This document shows, piece after piece, positions 14,546-23,099 of a DNA stretch of 45,465 nucleotides. Positions within the stretch are counted from its first letter, which is position 1. The number at the start of each line of letters is the position of its first letter. Origin of the DNA: Clostridia bacterium (GTDB taxonomy: Bacteria > Bacillota > Clostridia > Oscillospirales > Acutalibacteraceae); NCBI GenBank assembly GCA_017481575.1, contig JAFUPA010000014.1, positions 1 through 45,465 on the forward strand, in the 5' to 3' direction. The translations under genes and the position numbers were made by a program. Under the pieces are notes generated by a model. It saw only the letters and a program-made list of their open reading frames with translations, was not told where the DNA came from and searched no databases.

Positions 14546-16225
14546 ATGCAGTCAAACAAAGTAGGAATTACCGCTCTTTATTGCCGTCTTTCACGTGATG
14601 ACCGTACGGACAAGGAGAGTAACTCAATAGCCAATCAAAAGAAACTGCTCGCTCAGAAGGCAAAAGAATTGGGGCTGTCTAATGTTAAATACTATGTTGA
14701 TGACGGTTATACGGGAACAAATTTCAACCGCCCGGGATTTCAGGATTTGCTTGACGATATTGATATGGGATATATCAGCAGCATTATGGTGAAAGACCTA
14801 TCACGACTCGGCAGAGATTATGTTTCTGTCGGTCATTATACGGACAGCTTTTTTCCCGACCACAACATAAGATTTATTGCAATCAATGATTTGGTTGACA
14901 GTGCAGAGGGCGAAAACGAAATTGCACCGTTCAAAAACATAATGAACGAAATGTATGCCCGCGATATTTCAAAGAAAGTCCGTTCAGCTTGCCGTATCAG
15001 AGGTAACTGCGGAGAGCCATTGGCACAGCCGCCTTACGGATATAACAAAGACCCGCTGAATCCTAAGAAATGGGTAATTGACGTTGAGGCTGCCGAAGTT
15101 GTCAGAAGCGTTTTTGAAATGTGTCTTGAGGGCAAGGGTAACGAAACGATCGCACACATTCTGCACGAAAACAAGGTGCTGAAACCAAGAGCCTATTGGC
15201 AAAGCAAAGGAATCGGCAGAGGCGGCAAAAAGGCTTATGAGGACCCGTATAAATGGTTGCCGTCAACTGTGTCGGGGATACTGCATCAGCAAGAATACTG
15301 CGGTGATGTGATTAATTTCAAGACTTATTCAAAGTCGTTCAAAAACAAAAGGCGGTATATGAATGACCGTGAAAACTGGTTGATATTCAAAGATGTCAAT
15401 GAGCCTATTATTGACAGAGAGGTTTTTGAAATGGTACAGGAGAAAAATGCAAAAACCAAACGCAGAGCACCCAAGCCCGAAAACGGTGAAAAAAGCATCT
15501 TTTGTGATTTTCTTTACTGTGCCGATTGCGGTAAAAAGCTGTGGTCACACGTCAATCCACGAAACAAAGATATTCATTTCTTCAGTTGTTCCAACTACAA
15601 GAAGGATTACCGTGGCACTTGTGAAAGCAGGCATTATGTCAGAACAGATGCAATAGAGCAGATTGTTTTGATGGAGTTGAGAAAGCTCATTTCGTTTATG
15701 GAGTATGATGAAGACGCTTTTGCAGAAATTCTTTCAAACAAAACCAATGCCGATATACTTGCACAGAAGAATCATTTACAAGCCGAGTTGAAGAAAACTA
15801 TTGAGAGAATTGAAACGGTTGAAAGACTTTATCTCAAACTTTATGAGGATAATTCAAACGGCAAAGTTACAGATGAATGGTTTATGTGTATGTCACACAA
15901 GTATGAGGTTGAAAGAGTTGAGTTGAAAGCAAAGATTCCCGAGTTCCGCACACAGATTGGCTCTTTGGAAAAGACACAAAAGGGCAAAGAAATTTTTATA
16001 GCCGCAATACGGAAATTTATGCAAATGGAAACTCTGACAGCACCTCTGTTACACGAACTGATTGACCGAATTGAAGTTCACGAGATTGAGGGTACAGGTA
16101 AAAACAGAACGCAAAGAATAGTTATCCATTACCGATTTGTAGGTTATCTGGAGTTGCCAACCGTCAGCGAAAACTACAAAGCCGACATACGGCAAGGCGT
16201 TGCTATTGAATACCTGACAGCATAA
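14546..16225 (+). CDS. Large serine recombinase (TnpX-like)
   Basis: The start is placed at ATG 14546 after AAAGGAGG, giving 559 residues; an upstream in-frame ATG at 14519 has no such site. Residues 8-150 form the resolvase domain with catalytic Ser16 in YCRLSRDD and the DLSRLGRDYV arginine motif. A recombinase domain with PPYGY follows, then a zinc ribbon (CADCGKKLW about 325, with later Cys pairs) and a long coiled-coil segment. Such enzymes excise and integrate elements through a circular intermediate. The protein looks intact. It ends the module and is followed by a terminator. Confidence 0.93.
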   Translation: MQSNKVGITALYCRLSRDDRTDKESNSIANQKKLLAQKAKELGLSNVKYYVDDGYTGTNFNRPGFQDLLDDIDMGYISSIMVKDLSRLGRDYVSVGHYTDSFFPDHNIRFIAINDLVDSAEGENEIAPFKNIMNEMYARDISKKVRSACRIRGNCGEPLAQPPYGYNKDPLNPKKWVIDVEAAEVVRSVFEMCLEGKGNETIAHILHENKVLKPRAYWQSKGIGRGGKKAYEDPYKWLPSTVSGILHQQEYCGDVINFKTYSKSFKNKRRYMNDRENWLIFKDVNEPIIDREVFEMVQEKNAKTKRRAPKPENGEKSIFCDFLYCADCGKKLWSHVNPRNKDIHFFSCSNYKKDYRGTCESRHYVRTDAIEQIVLMELRKLISFMEYDEDAFAEILSNKTNADILAQKNHLQAELKKTIERIETVERLYLKLYEDNSNGKVTDEWFMCMSHKYEVERVELKAKIPEFRTQIGSLEKTQKGKEIFIAAIRKFMQMETLTAPLLHELIDRIEVHEIEGTGKNRTQRIVIHYRFVGYLELPTVSENYKADIRQGVAIEYLTA

Positions 16226-16234
16226 AACAAGAAA

Positions 16235-16262
16235 GGTCGCAGACCGTAAAAAGTCTGCGACC
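16235..16262 (+). terminator. Terminator of the serine recombinase gene
   Basis: A perfect 10-bp GC-rich stem (16235-16244 with 16253-16262) with an 8-base loop starts 10 bases after the recombinase stop. The sequence after it is A-rich rather than T-rich on the plus strand. Confidence 0.6.
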
Positions 16263-16290
16263 AATAAAAAACTAATTTTCAGCAAAAAGA

Positions 16291-16324
16291 GAGTGTTAAT
16301 AACTTGAATCCGTTATTAACACTC
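16291..16324 (-). terminator. Terminator of tRNA-Arg
   Basis: A perfect 13-bp stem (16291-16303 with 16312-16324) with an 8-base loop lies just 3' of the tRNA. On the minus strand it is followed by TCTTTTTGC, a typical factor-independent terminator. Confidence 0.8.
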
Positions 16325-16328
16325 ATAA

Positions 16329-16405
16329 TGGCCCGCCCGAAGGGATTCGAACCCCCGGTCTTCAGAATCGGAATCTGCTGCATTATCCAGCTATGCTACG
16401 GACGG
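16329..16405 (-). tRNA. tRNA-Arg (anticodon CCG), CCA encoded
   Basis: Read on the minus strand, a full cloverleaf forms. The acceptor CCGTCCG pairs with CGGGCGG with one G-U; the D stem is GCAT/ATGC. The anticodon loop TTCCGAT has CCG at positions 34-36, with T33 and A37. The T arm is GGGGG-TTCGAAT-CCCTT with two G-U pairs. The discriminator is G, followed by CCA in the genome. Anticodon CCG decodes CGG arginine. Confidence 0.93.
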
Positions 16406-16452
16406 ATTTCCTGATAGAGTATATCATAAAAACGTAATCTTGGCAATATTTT

Positions 16453-16836
16453 ATGCTTACCAAAATTATTTATAACATCGTTTTTAAAAGCTGCCGGTTT
16501 GCTTTTTCAGTTTTACTGTGCTATACTGCACTCGGGACGGTGAGAAAATTGAAACGATTTTTTAATTTTTTAGGAAATATTGCATATTTCGGTATGATTC
16601 TCTGGGAACTTGTAGAATTGCTGGCACTTCCCGTTCTGTTTGTAGTAATCGGCATTGTGAATGATTTGTCGTGGAAGTTTTATGTGATTACAATCGGCGG
16701 ATATTTCCTTTTGATTATTCTGATACAGATTATTTGTCATTTTGTATTTAAGGCACTTGAAAAGGAATATGAATCGTTTTTTGACAGATTATTCACTAAT
16801 ATTTCCAAAGCCTTTTCACGCAACAACGAGAACTAA
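16453..16836 (+). CDS. Small hypothetical membrane protein
   Basis: The frame encodes up to 127 residues, with three or so hydrophobic segments (around 14-30, 40-66 and 75-97) and a charged C-terminal tail (KEYESFFDRLFTNISKAF). No convincing ribosome site precedes the first ATG, so the start is uncertain. It ends right before a strong bidirectional terminator, which supports a real transcription unit. No family is recognised. Confidence 0.5.
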   Translation: MLTKIIYNIVFKSCRFAFSVLLCYTALGTVRKLKRFFNFLGNIAYFGMILWELVELLALPVLFVVIGIVNDLSWKFYVITIGGYFLLIILIQIICHFVFKALEKEYESFFDRLFTNISKAFSRNNEN

Positions 16837-16860
16837 AAAAGACCGCAGATGCGGTCTTTT
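16837..16860. terminator. Bidirectional terminator between convergent genes
   Basis: AAAAGACCGCA (16837-16847) pairs perfectly with 16850-16860 and has an A tract before and a T tract after. It can serve the plus-strand small membrane gene and the minus-strand operon ending at 16874. Confidence 0.85.
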
Positions 16861-16873
16861 TGCTTTTTTGATA

Positions 16874-17587
16874 TCATTTATAACTTTTAACCGACTTCTG
16901 TATAGAAAACTTTGCGGCAAGCTCGTCTTTTGTTTCCTGCGGTTTGGTTGCAAAGAGGAAAACGAGTATGAGCATGCAAAGAGCAATTGTGACAATCCAC
17001 GGGATAAGAAGTGCTTTTTCTGTTACCGAGAGAACGATTGTAATAATTACACTTGGTGCCAGCACCAGAACAGGGTAAGCCGCTGCTCGTTTTTTGTTTT
17101 TTGAATCTAAAAATATAACAATTATCAAAGCAACAAGTACAGCGATGAAACACAGCGGAAGATAATCTTTTATAAAGCTGTGGAAACTATTTTTTAGTGA
17201 TGACTCTGTTATGTAACTGAATGTTGCACATGTGAGTGCAAACGGATAGAGGTTCATAATTATATAATTGCCGATGTAAAGCTGGTCAACCATAAACGGT
17301 CTTAAGAAAACCGTCCATATACAGGGGATGGCACAAAAAACAACCGCAGAAACAATTTCAGAAACAATACCGAGCTTGCTCAATATAACAAAAATGAGTG
17401 TAGCAACAAACCATACTCCAAGAAAAATCGGAAAAGGATTTCTCTTGTACGGCTGAGTTTTAACTTTGGGATATTCAGCGGTTATTACCCCATCGATATG
17501 TGGTGGTTCATCGTTAGTCTTACCATTGCAAAGGGGGCAGACTGTATAGTTTTCGGGAAGGTCTACATTACAGTTTTTACATCTCAT
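16874..17587 (-). CDS. Zinc-ribbon multi-pass membrane protein (DUF6320-like)
   Basis: Start ATG 17587 is chosen because GGAG precedes it; the longer upstream frame runs into the previous gene. The 237-residue product opens with a zinc ribbon (MRCKNC, then CPLCNG) and continues with about six hydrophobic segments, ending in a basic tail. It follows the acyltransferase gene by 4 bases. From memory, DUF6320 proteins commonly accompany such acyltransferases in Clostridia. Its biochemical role is unknown; it may anchor or partner the acyltransferase at the membrane. Confidence 0.7.
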   Translation of the reverse strand: MRCKNCNVDLPENYTVCPLCNGKTNDEPPHIDGVITAEYPKVKTQPYKRNPFPIFLGVWFVATLIFVILSKLGIVSEIVSAVVFCAIPCIWTVFLRPFMVDQLYIGNYIIMNLYPFALTCATFSYITESSLKNSFHSFIKDYLPLCFIAVLVALIIVIFLDSKNKKRAAAYPVLVLAPSVIITIVLSVTEKALLIPWIVTIALCMLILVFLFATKPQETKDELAAKFSIQKSVKSYK

Positions 17588-17591
17588 TTTA

Positions 17592-18857
17592 TTATCTCCA
17601 ATCACTTGATTCAACACGGATATGCATTCCCATATCCGCAAGGGTTTTATAAAAAGTACGAACAATATCTGTCTGCTTTGATGCAACGTTAAATGCTATG
17701 TTTAACTTGTCGTCAATGCTGTTAACGGCACAGCCGACTGCATTTCTCGGGCCGCCGAGGAAAACCTCCATTCGGTCGATGTGTTCTTTCATTTCGGGCG
17801 GCATTTTGCAAACACCAAGGTTGGAAAGAGTGCAGGCAAATTTTTGCTGACCGTTTTTGTATCCGATTTTTAGCACCTGTCTTTTAAGTCCGTTTGGCAA
17901 AATCTTTACAATCGGGTTTGAAGCGGTGTTAACATTCATTGTGATGTTCTGTTCAAGAACTTCCTTTTGAGTTCCTTCTTTGAGCTTGCCCTTTATTGCT
18001 TCGAGAATATCGTCAATAGTCGAGCTTTTGTCCGATTTTAAAACAGCACCTATATTTGTGAAAAGCGAGAAATTACGCATTGAATTAAAACCGAAAATCG
18101 GACGAAGCGAAACGGGAACGGAAATTTTAATCGGCTTTTTGTTACTCTCGGGCGAGTTCTGATATATGGAATAAATGAAAACTGCCGTAAGAAGCTCTGT
18201 GATTGTGACATCCTTTTCTTTACACGGCTTTTTAATGTCCTCGACGGGAACAAGTCCCTCAAAAAGTCTGTTGTAGTTAAGAATGGGATGCACGGGATGC
18301 TGATAGCTTACAGTTTCTTTTCTCGTCATTCCCTTTTTCTTCGGGTCATAAACCTTTTTAAAGCAGTCGGTTGTTTCTTCTTCTAAAGGTTTTTCGTTGA
18401 TATCAACAATTAGGTCACTTTCAGGAATTTCGATACCCTTAAGGCGAAGATACTGTGCAGTTAATGCTTTTAAAACTGTGATTGTTGCACCACCGTCAGC
18501 AATGCCGTGGAAGGTCTCAAAGCAAAGTCTACGCTTGTAGTAAATAATTTTCATCGCAGGCACGTTTGTGTACCAGCGTGGAGTGGGAAGAATAGGGTGA
18601 AGATGCTCTTCTTCGATAATCGGCATAGCCATTGTTTTTTCAAGATACGGCCAGAAATAGCCGAAACGAAGCTGGACAAAATACGACGGAAAACGTGGCA
18701 TAATGTCACGAACAGCCTGCTTTAAAATTTCGGGGTCAATATCCTCTTTGAGTACGAAGCCGATACGGTAGCCGCAAATCCATTGTCTGTTTGACGAGTA
18801 AGGATAAATCGAAGCGGCATTGTCAAGCTCGTACCAGTTTTTTTGTGAATCAGCCAT
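17592..18857 (-). CDS. Condensation-domain-like acyltransferase (alcohol acetyltransferase/PapA type)
   Basis: The start is ATG 18857 after AGAGGAAA; the product has 421 residues. It has the chloramphenicol-acetyltransferase/condensation fold signature HxxxDG as FHGIADGGA (about residue 116). C-terminal features include RPIFGFNSMRNFSLFTN and a floor-loop-like LSNLGVCKMP. Family members transfer acyl groups from CoA or carrier proteins to alcohols, amines or glycolipids. The substrate here cannot be read from sequence. Its start overlaps the upstream TVP38-family gene by 8 bases, so it is translationally coupled. Confidence 0.8.
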   Translation of the reverse strand: MADSQKNWYELDNAASIYPYSSNRQWICGYRIGFVLKEDIDPEILKQAVRDIMPRFPSYFVQLRFGYFWPYLEKTMAMPIIEEEHLHPILPTPRWYTNVPAMKIIYYKRRLCFETFHGIADGGATITVLKALTAQYLRLKGIEIPESDLIVDINEKPLEEETTDCFKKVYDPKKKGMTRKETVSYQHPVHPILNYNRLFEGLVPVEDIKKPCKEKDVTITELLTAVFIYSIYQNSPESNKKPIKISVPVSLRPIFGFNSMRNFSLFTNIGAVLKSDKSSTIDDILEAIKGKLKEGTQKEVLEQNITMNVNTASNPIVKILPNGLKRQVLKIGYKNGQQKFACTLSNLGVCKMPPEMKEHIDRMEVFLGGPRNAVGCAVNSIDDKLNIAFNVASKQTDIVRTFYKTLADMGMHIRVESSDWR

Positions 18858-19569
18858 TCCGTGTTTCCTCTCTTGCTGCCTTGGTTTTTGCAATAAGCTT
18901 CTTTGTGATAATTCCTGCAATCAGAATGAAAACTATGATTACAACAACGGGAATTGCAACAACCCACGGCTTTTCGCCGACACTCTTGAGTGCATAACCG
19001 AAAAGAGTATAAGCAATAACGAGGGGGAGCATACCGAGGTTTGCACCAATCATATAATTTTTGTAAGAAATACCCATAGCACCGAAAACGAGGCTTGAAA
19101 GGTCGCCGGGGAGAACACCGGAAAGCTTGACAGCAAAGGTCATTTCCATTTCGTTTGCGCCTGCAAAGTCATCAAGCTTCTGAATTGCTTTGAACTTCTT
19201 TTTCAGCGTGTCAACCATACTTGCACCTGTGAATTTACCGAGAAAGTAGGGGATTGAAAGGCTGAGAAAAACCGAAATAATGTTTATAACAAGTGCAATC
19301 CAATAGTTGGGCATCATGTAAGCACAGATTGAGAAAACAACAGCGGGCGGAAAAACAAGTGCGAATGACTTGATAACAGAAAAAAGAATAAATCCGAATG
19401 AAAGTGTCATTATACCGCCCTGGATTTTTTCGCTCAGGGCAGGGATATTTGAAACCTTGATGTCGTACTTCTGAATAAGCACTATGCAAAGAATAACCAT
19501 CAGGAGCATGAAAATTCCCGATGCAATCTGAAGAGCTTTGACAAGCTTACTGTAATTTTTTTCTGCCAT
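18850..19569 (-). CDS. TVP38/TMEM64 (DedA-like) family membrane protein
   Basis: ATG 19569 follows AAAGGGG at 8 bases and is preferred to a GTG three codons earlier. The 239-residue protein has about six hydrophobic segments. The conserved SNARE-associated/VTT core is visible as FGFILFSVIKSF, FPPAVVFSICAYM, FLGKFTGASMVDTL and the re-entrant-loop motif SGVLPGDLSSLVFGAMG. DedA/TVP38 proteins are membrane proteins, several of them phospholipid scramblases or lipid-carrier flippases. It is the first gene of a three-gene operon, suggesting lipid modification together with the acyltransferase. Confidence 0.85.
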   Translation of the reverse strand: MAEKNYSKLVKALQIASGIFMLLMVILCIVLIQKYDIKVSNIPALSEKIQGGIMTLSFGFILFSVIKSFALVFPPAVVFSICAYMMPNYWIALVINIISVFLSLSIPYFLGKFTGASMVDTLKKKFKAIQKLDDFAGANEMEMTFAVKLSGVLPGDLSSLVFGAMGISYKNYMIGANLGMLPLVIAYTLFGYALKSVGEKPWVVAIPVVVIIVFILIAGIITKKLIAKTKAAREETRNG

Positions 19570-19602
19570 AAAAAGCACCCCTTTAAAACTAAATCACAAA
19601 AA

Positions 19603-19631
19603 ATTATATATAACAATTGTTAAAAAATCAA
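19603..19631 (-). promoter_or_regulatory. Promoter of the TVP38-acyltransferase operon with an internal palindrome
   Basis: On the minus strand TTGATT (19626-19631) and TATAAT (19603-19608) are separated by 17 bases. The spacer contains the 12-base perfect palindrome TAACAATTGTTA (19611-19622). A repressor bound there would block RNA polymerase; the shape is like MarR-family operators. Confidence 0.65.
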
Positions 19632-19702
19632 TAAAATTTTGCTTATTTCAAAAGAAACGTACATATTGTTGCTTTTTGTAAAACTGTGACCTCTAAATAC
19701 AT

Positions 19703-19731
19703 TTGACATTTTGAAATAAATGTTATAGAAT
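19703..19731 (+). promoter_or_regulatory. Promoter of the cohesin/dockerin protein gene
   Basis: A consensus TTGACA (19703-19708) and TAGAAT (19726-19731) are spaced 17 bases apart, 43 bases before the ATG at 19775. Confidence 0.7.
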
Positions 19732-19774
19732 AAAATACGTATAAGTAACTATCCGAAAAGGAAAGGTGATAAGG

Positions 19775-21547
19775 ATGAGAAAGTTTACAAAACGTATTTT
19801 TTCAGCCGTTCTTGTGCTTGTTCTTGCTTTCAGTATGCTGACGGTTATCCCGTCTGCGGCAGAGGCGAGCATTGCTGTTTCTGTTAACGAATCAAGCTTT
19901 TTGCAGGGCGACACACTTGTTGCTACGGTTTATTTCCCGTCATCAATCAACAGTGTGGCGGCACTTGACCTTGAGCTTAAATACGATAAGACAAAGCTCG
20001 AGTTTGTAAGCCTTGAAATGGGTGCAGGACTTGATGCTGCACTTGACGGTCAGATTAACGGCAAGGTTTATTCTGAAAACGCAAAAATCCCCGGAATCAT
20101 TTCCTGGGTTCTTGCAGGTACCAATAACTTTGCGTTCAGCGGTACTTTTGCAATCATAACCTTTAAGGTAAGAAACACAGCTGCCAACGGCGAGACTGTT
20201 CTTGACCTTGAGGTTACAAATGCAGCAAACTCCGGCTATGTCGAAATCACTTCTTCCGTTACTGCGGCAGATGCTGTTGTTGAAATCGTCCGTAATTCTG
20301 TTAACGACTTCGTTTTTGAACTGAACGATAACGGCACAGGCTATGTTATAACTGCTTACCGCTGTGCAACTGTTGCAGAACTCACAATTCCGTCACAGTA
20401 TAACGGTCTTCCTATCACAGGTATTGCTGACGAAACATTTTTCAATCACAGTGAACTCAGAAAGGTAACACTTCCCGAGCATCTCGAGTTTATCGGTGCA
20501 AGCGCTTTCCAGAGCTGTTTCAATCTTACTGAAATCAGCATTCCGAATACAGTTACTTCAATCGGAGAGGCAGCATTTTTCGGTTGTTCAAGCCTTGAAG
20601 CTCTTAAACTTCCTGTCGGCTTGAAGGAGATAAAGGAAAACACATTTAATTCCTGCTATTTCCTTGAAAAGGTTGAAATTCCGTTTACCGTTACCGAGAT
20701 TAAGGATACTGCATTCTACAACTGCCTTTCTTTGGGCGAGGTTAAAATTTCCAAAAACACAACCCTCGGCAAAAATGTCTTTGAAAAGTGCAGCAGCTCA
20801 GGTGTAGAGTTCATAACTGTTGCAGGAAATACATACTTGCCCGAGGTTATCGAGGAGAGCTATCCGGATGCAACAATAATAATTGTTGAAGATGTTTCTC
20901 TTGGTACTGCAAGCTGTGAAGATACCGCTGAATATACAGGCGCTCCTGTTACTCCCGATGTTACGGTAGAGCTTGACAACGGGGTTGCTGTAGTTGAAGG
21001 TACTGATTATGAGGTTGTTTATGTAAATAATGTTAAGTCAGGCACAGCAACGGTCTATGTTGTAGGCATCAACGGCTACGGCGAGGGCTATGTTCTTGAT
21101 TTTGAAATTATCTGTGAGCATTCTTCTGTCAAAAAAATTACAGTACAGAAACAGACCTGCACAAAGGACGGCATCTACCGTTGCAAATGTAATCTTTGCG
21201 GATTGGTTTTTGACGAGGTTGTGCCCGCATCCGGTCACCCGTCAGGTGAGTGGGTTTACGATAAACGTCCCACATACAGCAAAACAGGTATCAAGCATAA
21301 GGAATGCACAGTCTGCGGCGAGAGCTATGAGCTTGACACCACGGCAGACAAGGTATTCCCTGATGTTGACCTTAACGGAACAATCAACTCAATCGACGCA
21401 CTTTTGCTGTTACAATATTCAGTAGGTATGGATGTTTATGTTGAACCGCAGGGTCTGTTTAATGCAGATGCAAACGGTGACGGCAAAGTTAATTCAACCG
21501 ACGCATTGATTATTCTTAAAATCGCTGTAGGTCAGATTACTCTTTAA
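19775..21547 (+). CDS. Secreted cohesin-like, leucine-rich repeat, dockerin protein
   Basis: ATG 19775 lies 8 bases after GAAAGG; a GTG nine bases upstream is less well placed. The 590-residue product has a signal peptide (1-31). A cohesin-like beta domain (32-165) contains SIAVSVNESSFLQGDTLVAT and LDLELKYDKTKLEFVSL. BspA-type LRR_5 repeats follow (about 195-355; HLEFIGASAFQSC, TVTSIGEAAFFGCSSLE), then an Ig-like segment with YTGAPVTPDV (about 385-445). A Cys-rich segment with CKCNLCG and CTVCG spans about 450-515. It ends with a type I dockerin (525-587), with two EF-hand loops, DVDLNGTINSID and DANGDGKVNSTD. It is probably a surface scaffold or adhesin that binds a cohesin through calcium. 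A strong terminator follows. Confidence 0.88.
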   Translation: MRKFTKRIFSAVLVLVLAFSMLTVIPSAAEASIAVSVNESSFLQGDTLVATVYFPSSINSVAALDLELKYDKTKLEFVSLEMGAGLDAALDGQINGKVYSENAKIPGIISWVLAGTNNFAFSGTFAIITFKVRNTAANGETVLDLEVTNAANSGYVEITSSVTAADAVVEIVRNSVNDFVFELNDNGTGYVITAYRCATVAELTIPSQYNGLPITGIADETFFNHSELRKVTLPEHLEFIGASAFQSCFNLTEISIPNTVTSIGEAAFFGCSSLEALKLPVGLKEIKENTFNSCYFLEKVEIPFTVTEIKDTAFYNCLSLGEVKISKNTTLGKNVFEKCSSSGVEFITVAGNTYLPEVIEESYPDATIIIVEDVSLGTASCEDTAEYTGAPVTPDVTVELDNGVAVVEGTDYEVVYVNNVKSGTATVYVVGINGYGEGYVLDFEIICEHSSVKKITVQKQTCTKDGIYRCKCNLCGLVFDEVVPASGHPSGEWVYDKRPTYSKTGIKHKECTVCGESYELDTTADKVFPDVDLNGTINSIDALLLLQYSVGMDVYVEPQGLFNADANGDGKVNSTDALIILKIAVGQITL

Positions 21548-21562
21548 TTAAATAACACAAAT

Positions 21563-21600
21563 AATGACGCTCTGATTTTTGTCGGAGCGTCATTTTTTCT
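21563..21600 (+). terminator. Terminator after the dockerin protein gene
   Basis: A 13-bp stem with one G-U pair (21563-21575 with 21582-21594) and a 6-base loop is followed by a six-T run, 16 bases after the stop. Confidence 0.85.
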
Positions 21601-21601
21601 A

Positions 21602-21630
21602 TTGTACTGTTGAAAAAAATGTGGTAGAAT
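21602..21630 (+). promoter_or_regulatory. Promoter of the GPH transporter operon
   Basis: TTGTAC (21602-21607) and TAGAAT (21625-21630) are spaced 17 bases apart. They lie immediately after the terminator and 42 bases before the transporter ATG. Confidence 0.55.
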
Positions 21631-21671
21631 AATAAAATAGTAAATTATGCTATAGAAAGTAGGGGCTTACT

Positions 21672-23084
21672 ATGAATAAGAAATTATTTAAAGAGGGTGT
21701 AGGCTACGGTGTTGGTGCCATAGGACTTGACTTGAGCTACGGTATGTTTTATTCGTACTTGTCAATTTATCTTGCAAAGGTGCTTGGAATAAGTCCGGCA
21801 TTCCTTCTTATCATCACCCCGTTGGCAAGACTCTGGGACGGCATCAACGACCCGATGATGGGCTCTATTGTTGACCAGACTAACAGCAAAATGGGCAAAT
21901 ACCGTCCGTGGATTCTCAGAGGTACACTTTTGAATGCAGTCGTTTTGTGCTTGCTTTTCAATAACCCCGGAATAAATACAAACTCCGTCTGGATACTTGT
22001 TTATGTTGCGGTTTTCTATGTTTTGTGGGGTATGACAAACACACTTGCTGATATTCCATATTGGTCAATGATTCCTTCATTGGCAAGAGGCGAAAAGGAC
22101 AGAAACCTTATTTCGACCATTGCACGTGCTTTTTCAGGTCTTGGTCAAGGTATAATTTCCATTCTCACTCCGATTATGGTTCCTCTTCTTGCAGGCGTTG
22201 CAAAGGATGACCTTGATTCTCTTCCGTCAGATGTTCTTAAGGTCGGTTTTGGTAAATGGTCAATTCTTGCGGCAATTCTTCTTGTGGTTTTTGCCGTGAT
22301 ATGTGTGTCTGTTACAAAAGAACGCAATGTGATAAAAAGCGAAGAGAAATTCTCCTTCAAAAGAGCTTTAAATGTTATCAAAAACAACGACCAGCTTCTT
22401 GTTTTTATGCTTTTTGCGATGATTTCAAACGCAGGCTTCTATATGACTTCCGGCATCAGCGTTTTCTATTTCACAGAGGTTGCCGGCGACCTTACTCTTC
22501 AGTCAACATTTAACCTTATGGGCACAGTAGGTTCAGTTCTCGGAATTCTCGTTGTTCCTGTTTGTTCAAAGTTTATGAACAACCGCTCAATCTACAAGCT
22601 TTCGCTTCTTATGGCGGCAACAGGTTACATAGGAATGGCGATAATCGGCTACGGCTTCGGCGGTAATGTTTACGGTCTCGGTCTTTGCTACATCGTTACA
22701 TCACTCGGAACGGCAAGTATGTTTGTAAACCAGACTGTTATGCTTGCAGACATCGTTGACTACGGCGAGTACAAGCTCGGTAAGAGAAACCAGAGCCTTA
22801 CTTTCTCAATGAAGGGCTTTTTGCAGAAAATGGCTTATACTATCCAGAGCATTATTATGTATGCTTCTTTTGTAATCACAAGCTATGACTTCAGCGGTGA
22901 AAATGCAGTGAACTCTGTGGTTACTGACGAGGCAAAGGGTGCAATTTCTGCAATGATGTTCATTGTTCCTCCGGTAATGATGCTCATTTCACTTGTTATT
23001 TTCTCAAAGAAATATAAAATCCACGGTGAGTTCAAGCAAAAAGTTCTCGAAGAGGTAAATGCACTCCACGCAACACAAGAATGA
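21672..23084 (+). CDS. GPH-family sugar:cation symporter (MelB-like)
   Basis: The 470-residue protein has about 12 hydrophobic segments. The family marks are visible: LARLWDGINDPMMGSIVD with the conserved Asp residues (about 52-69), GKYRPWIL in the next loop, and TNTLADIPYWSMIP (about 121-134). The glycoside-pentoside-hexuronide family imports sugars or sugar acids with H+ or Na+. The specificity cannot be read from the sequence, although a GH78 rhamnosidase lies elsewhere in the window. It is followed after 15 bases by a glycosyltransferase. Confidence 0.88.
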   Translation: MNKKLFKEGVGYGVGAIGLDLSYGMFYSYLSIYLAKVLGISPAFLLIITPLARLWDGINDPMMGSIVDQTNSKMGKYRPWILRGTLLNAVVLCLLFNNPGINTNSVWILVYVAVFYVLWGMTNTLADIPYWSMIPSLARGEKDRNLISTIARAFSGLGQGIISILTPIMVPLLAGVAKDDLDSLPSDVLKVGFGKWSILAAILLVVFAVICVSVTKERNVIKSEEKFSFKRALNVIKNNDQLLVFMLFAMISNAGFYMTSGISVFYFTEVAGDLTLQSTFNLMGTVGSVLGILVVPVCSKFMNNRSIYKLSLLMAATGYIGMAIIGYGFGGNVYGLGLCYIVTSLGTASMFVNQTVMLADIVDYGEYKLGKRNQSLTFSMKGFLQKMAYTIQSIIMYASFVITSYDFSGENAVNSVVTDEAKGAISAMMFIVPPVMMLISLVIFSKKYKIHGEFKQKVLEEVNALHATQE

Positions 23085-23099
23085 TGGGAGCGGATTAAA

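Noticed and set aside
16225-16405. tRNA-Arg as the attachment site of the adjacent serine recombinase
   Set aside because: TnpX-like large serine recombinases usually use short central dinucleotide sites rather than tRNA 3' ends; proximity alone is not enough. The tRNA-end match at 775-789 is reported separately.
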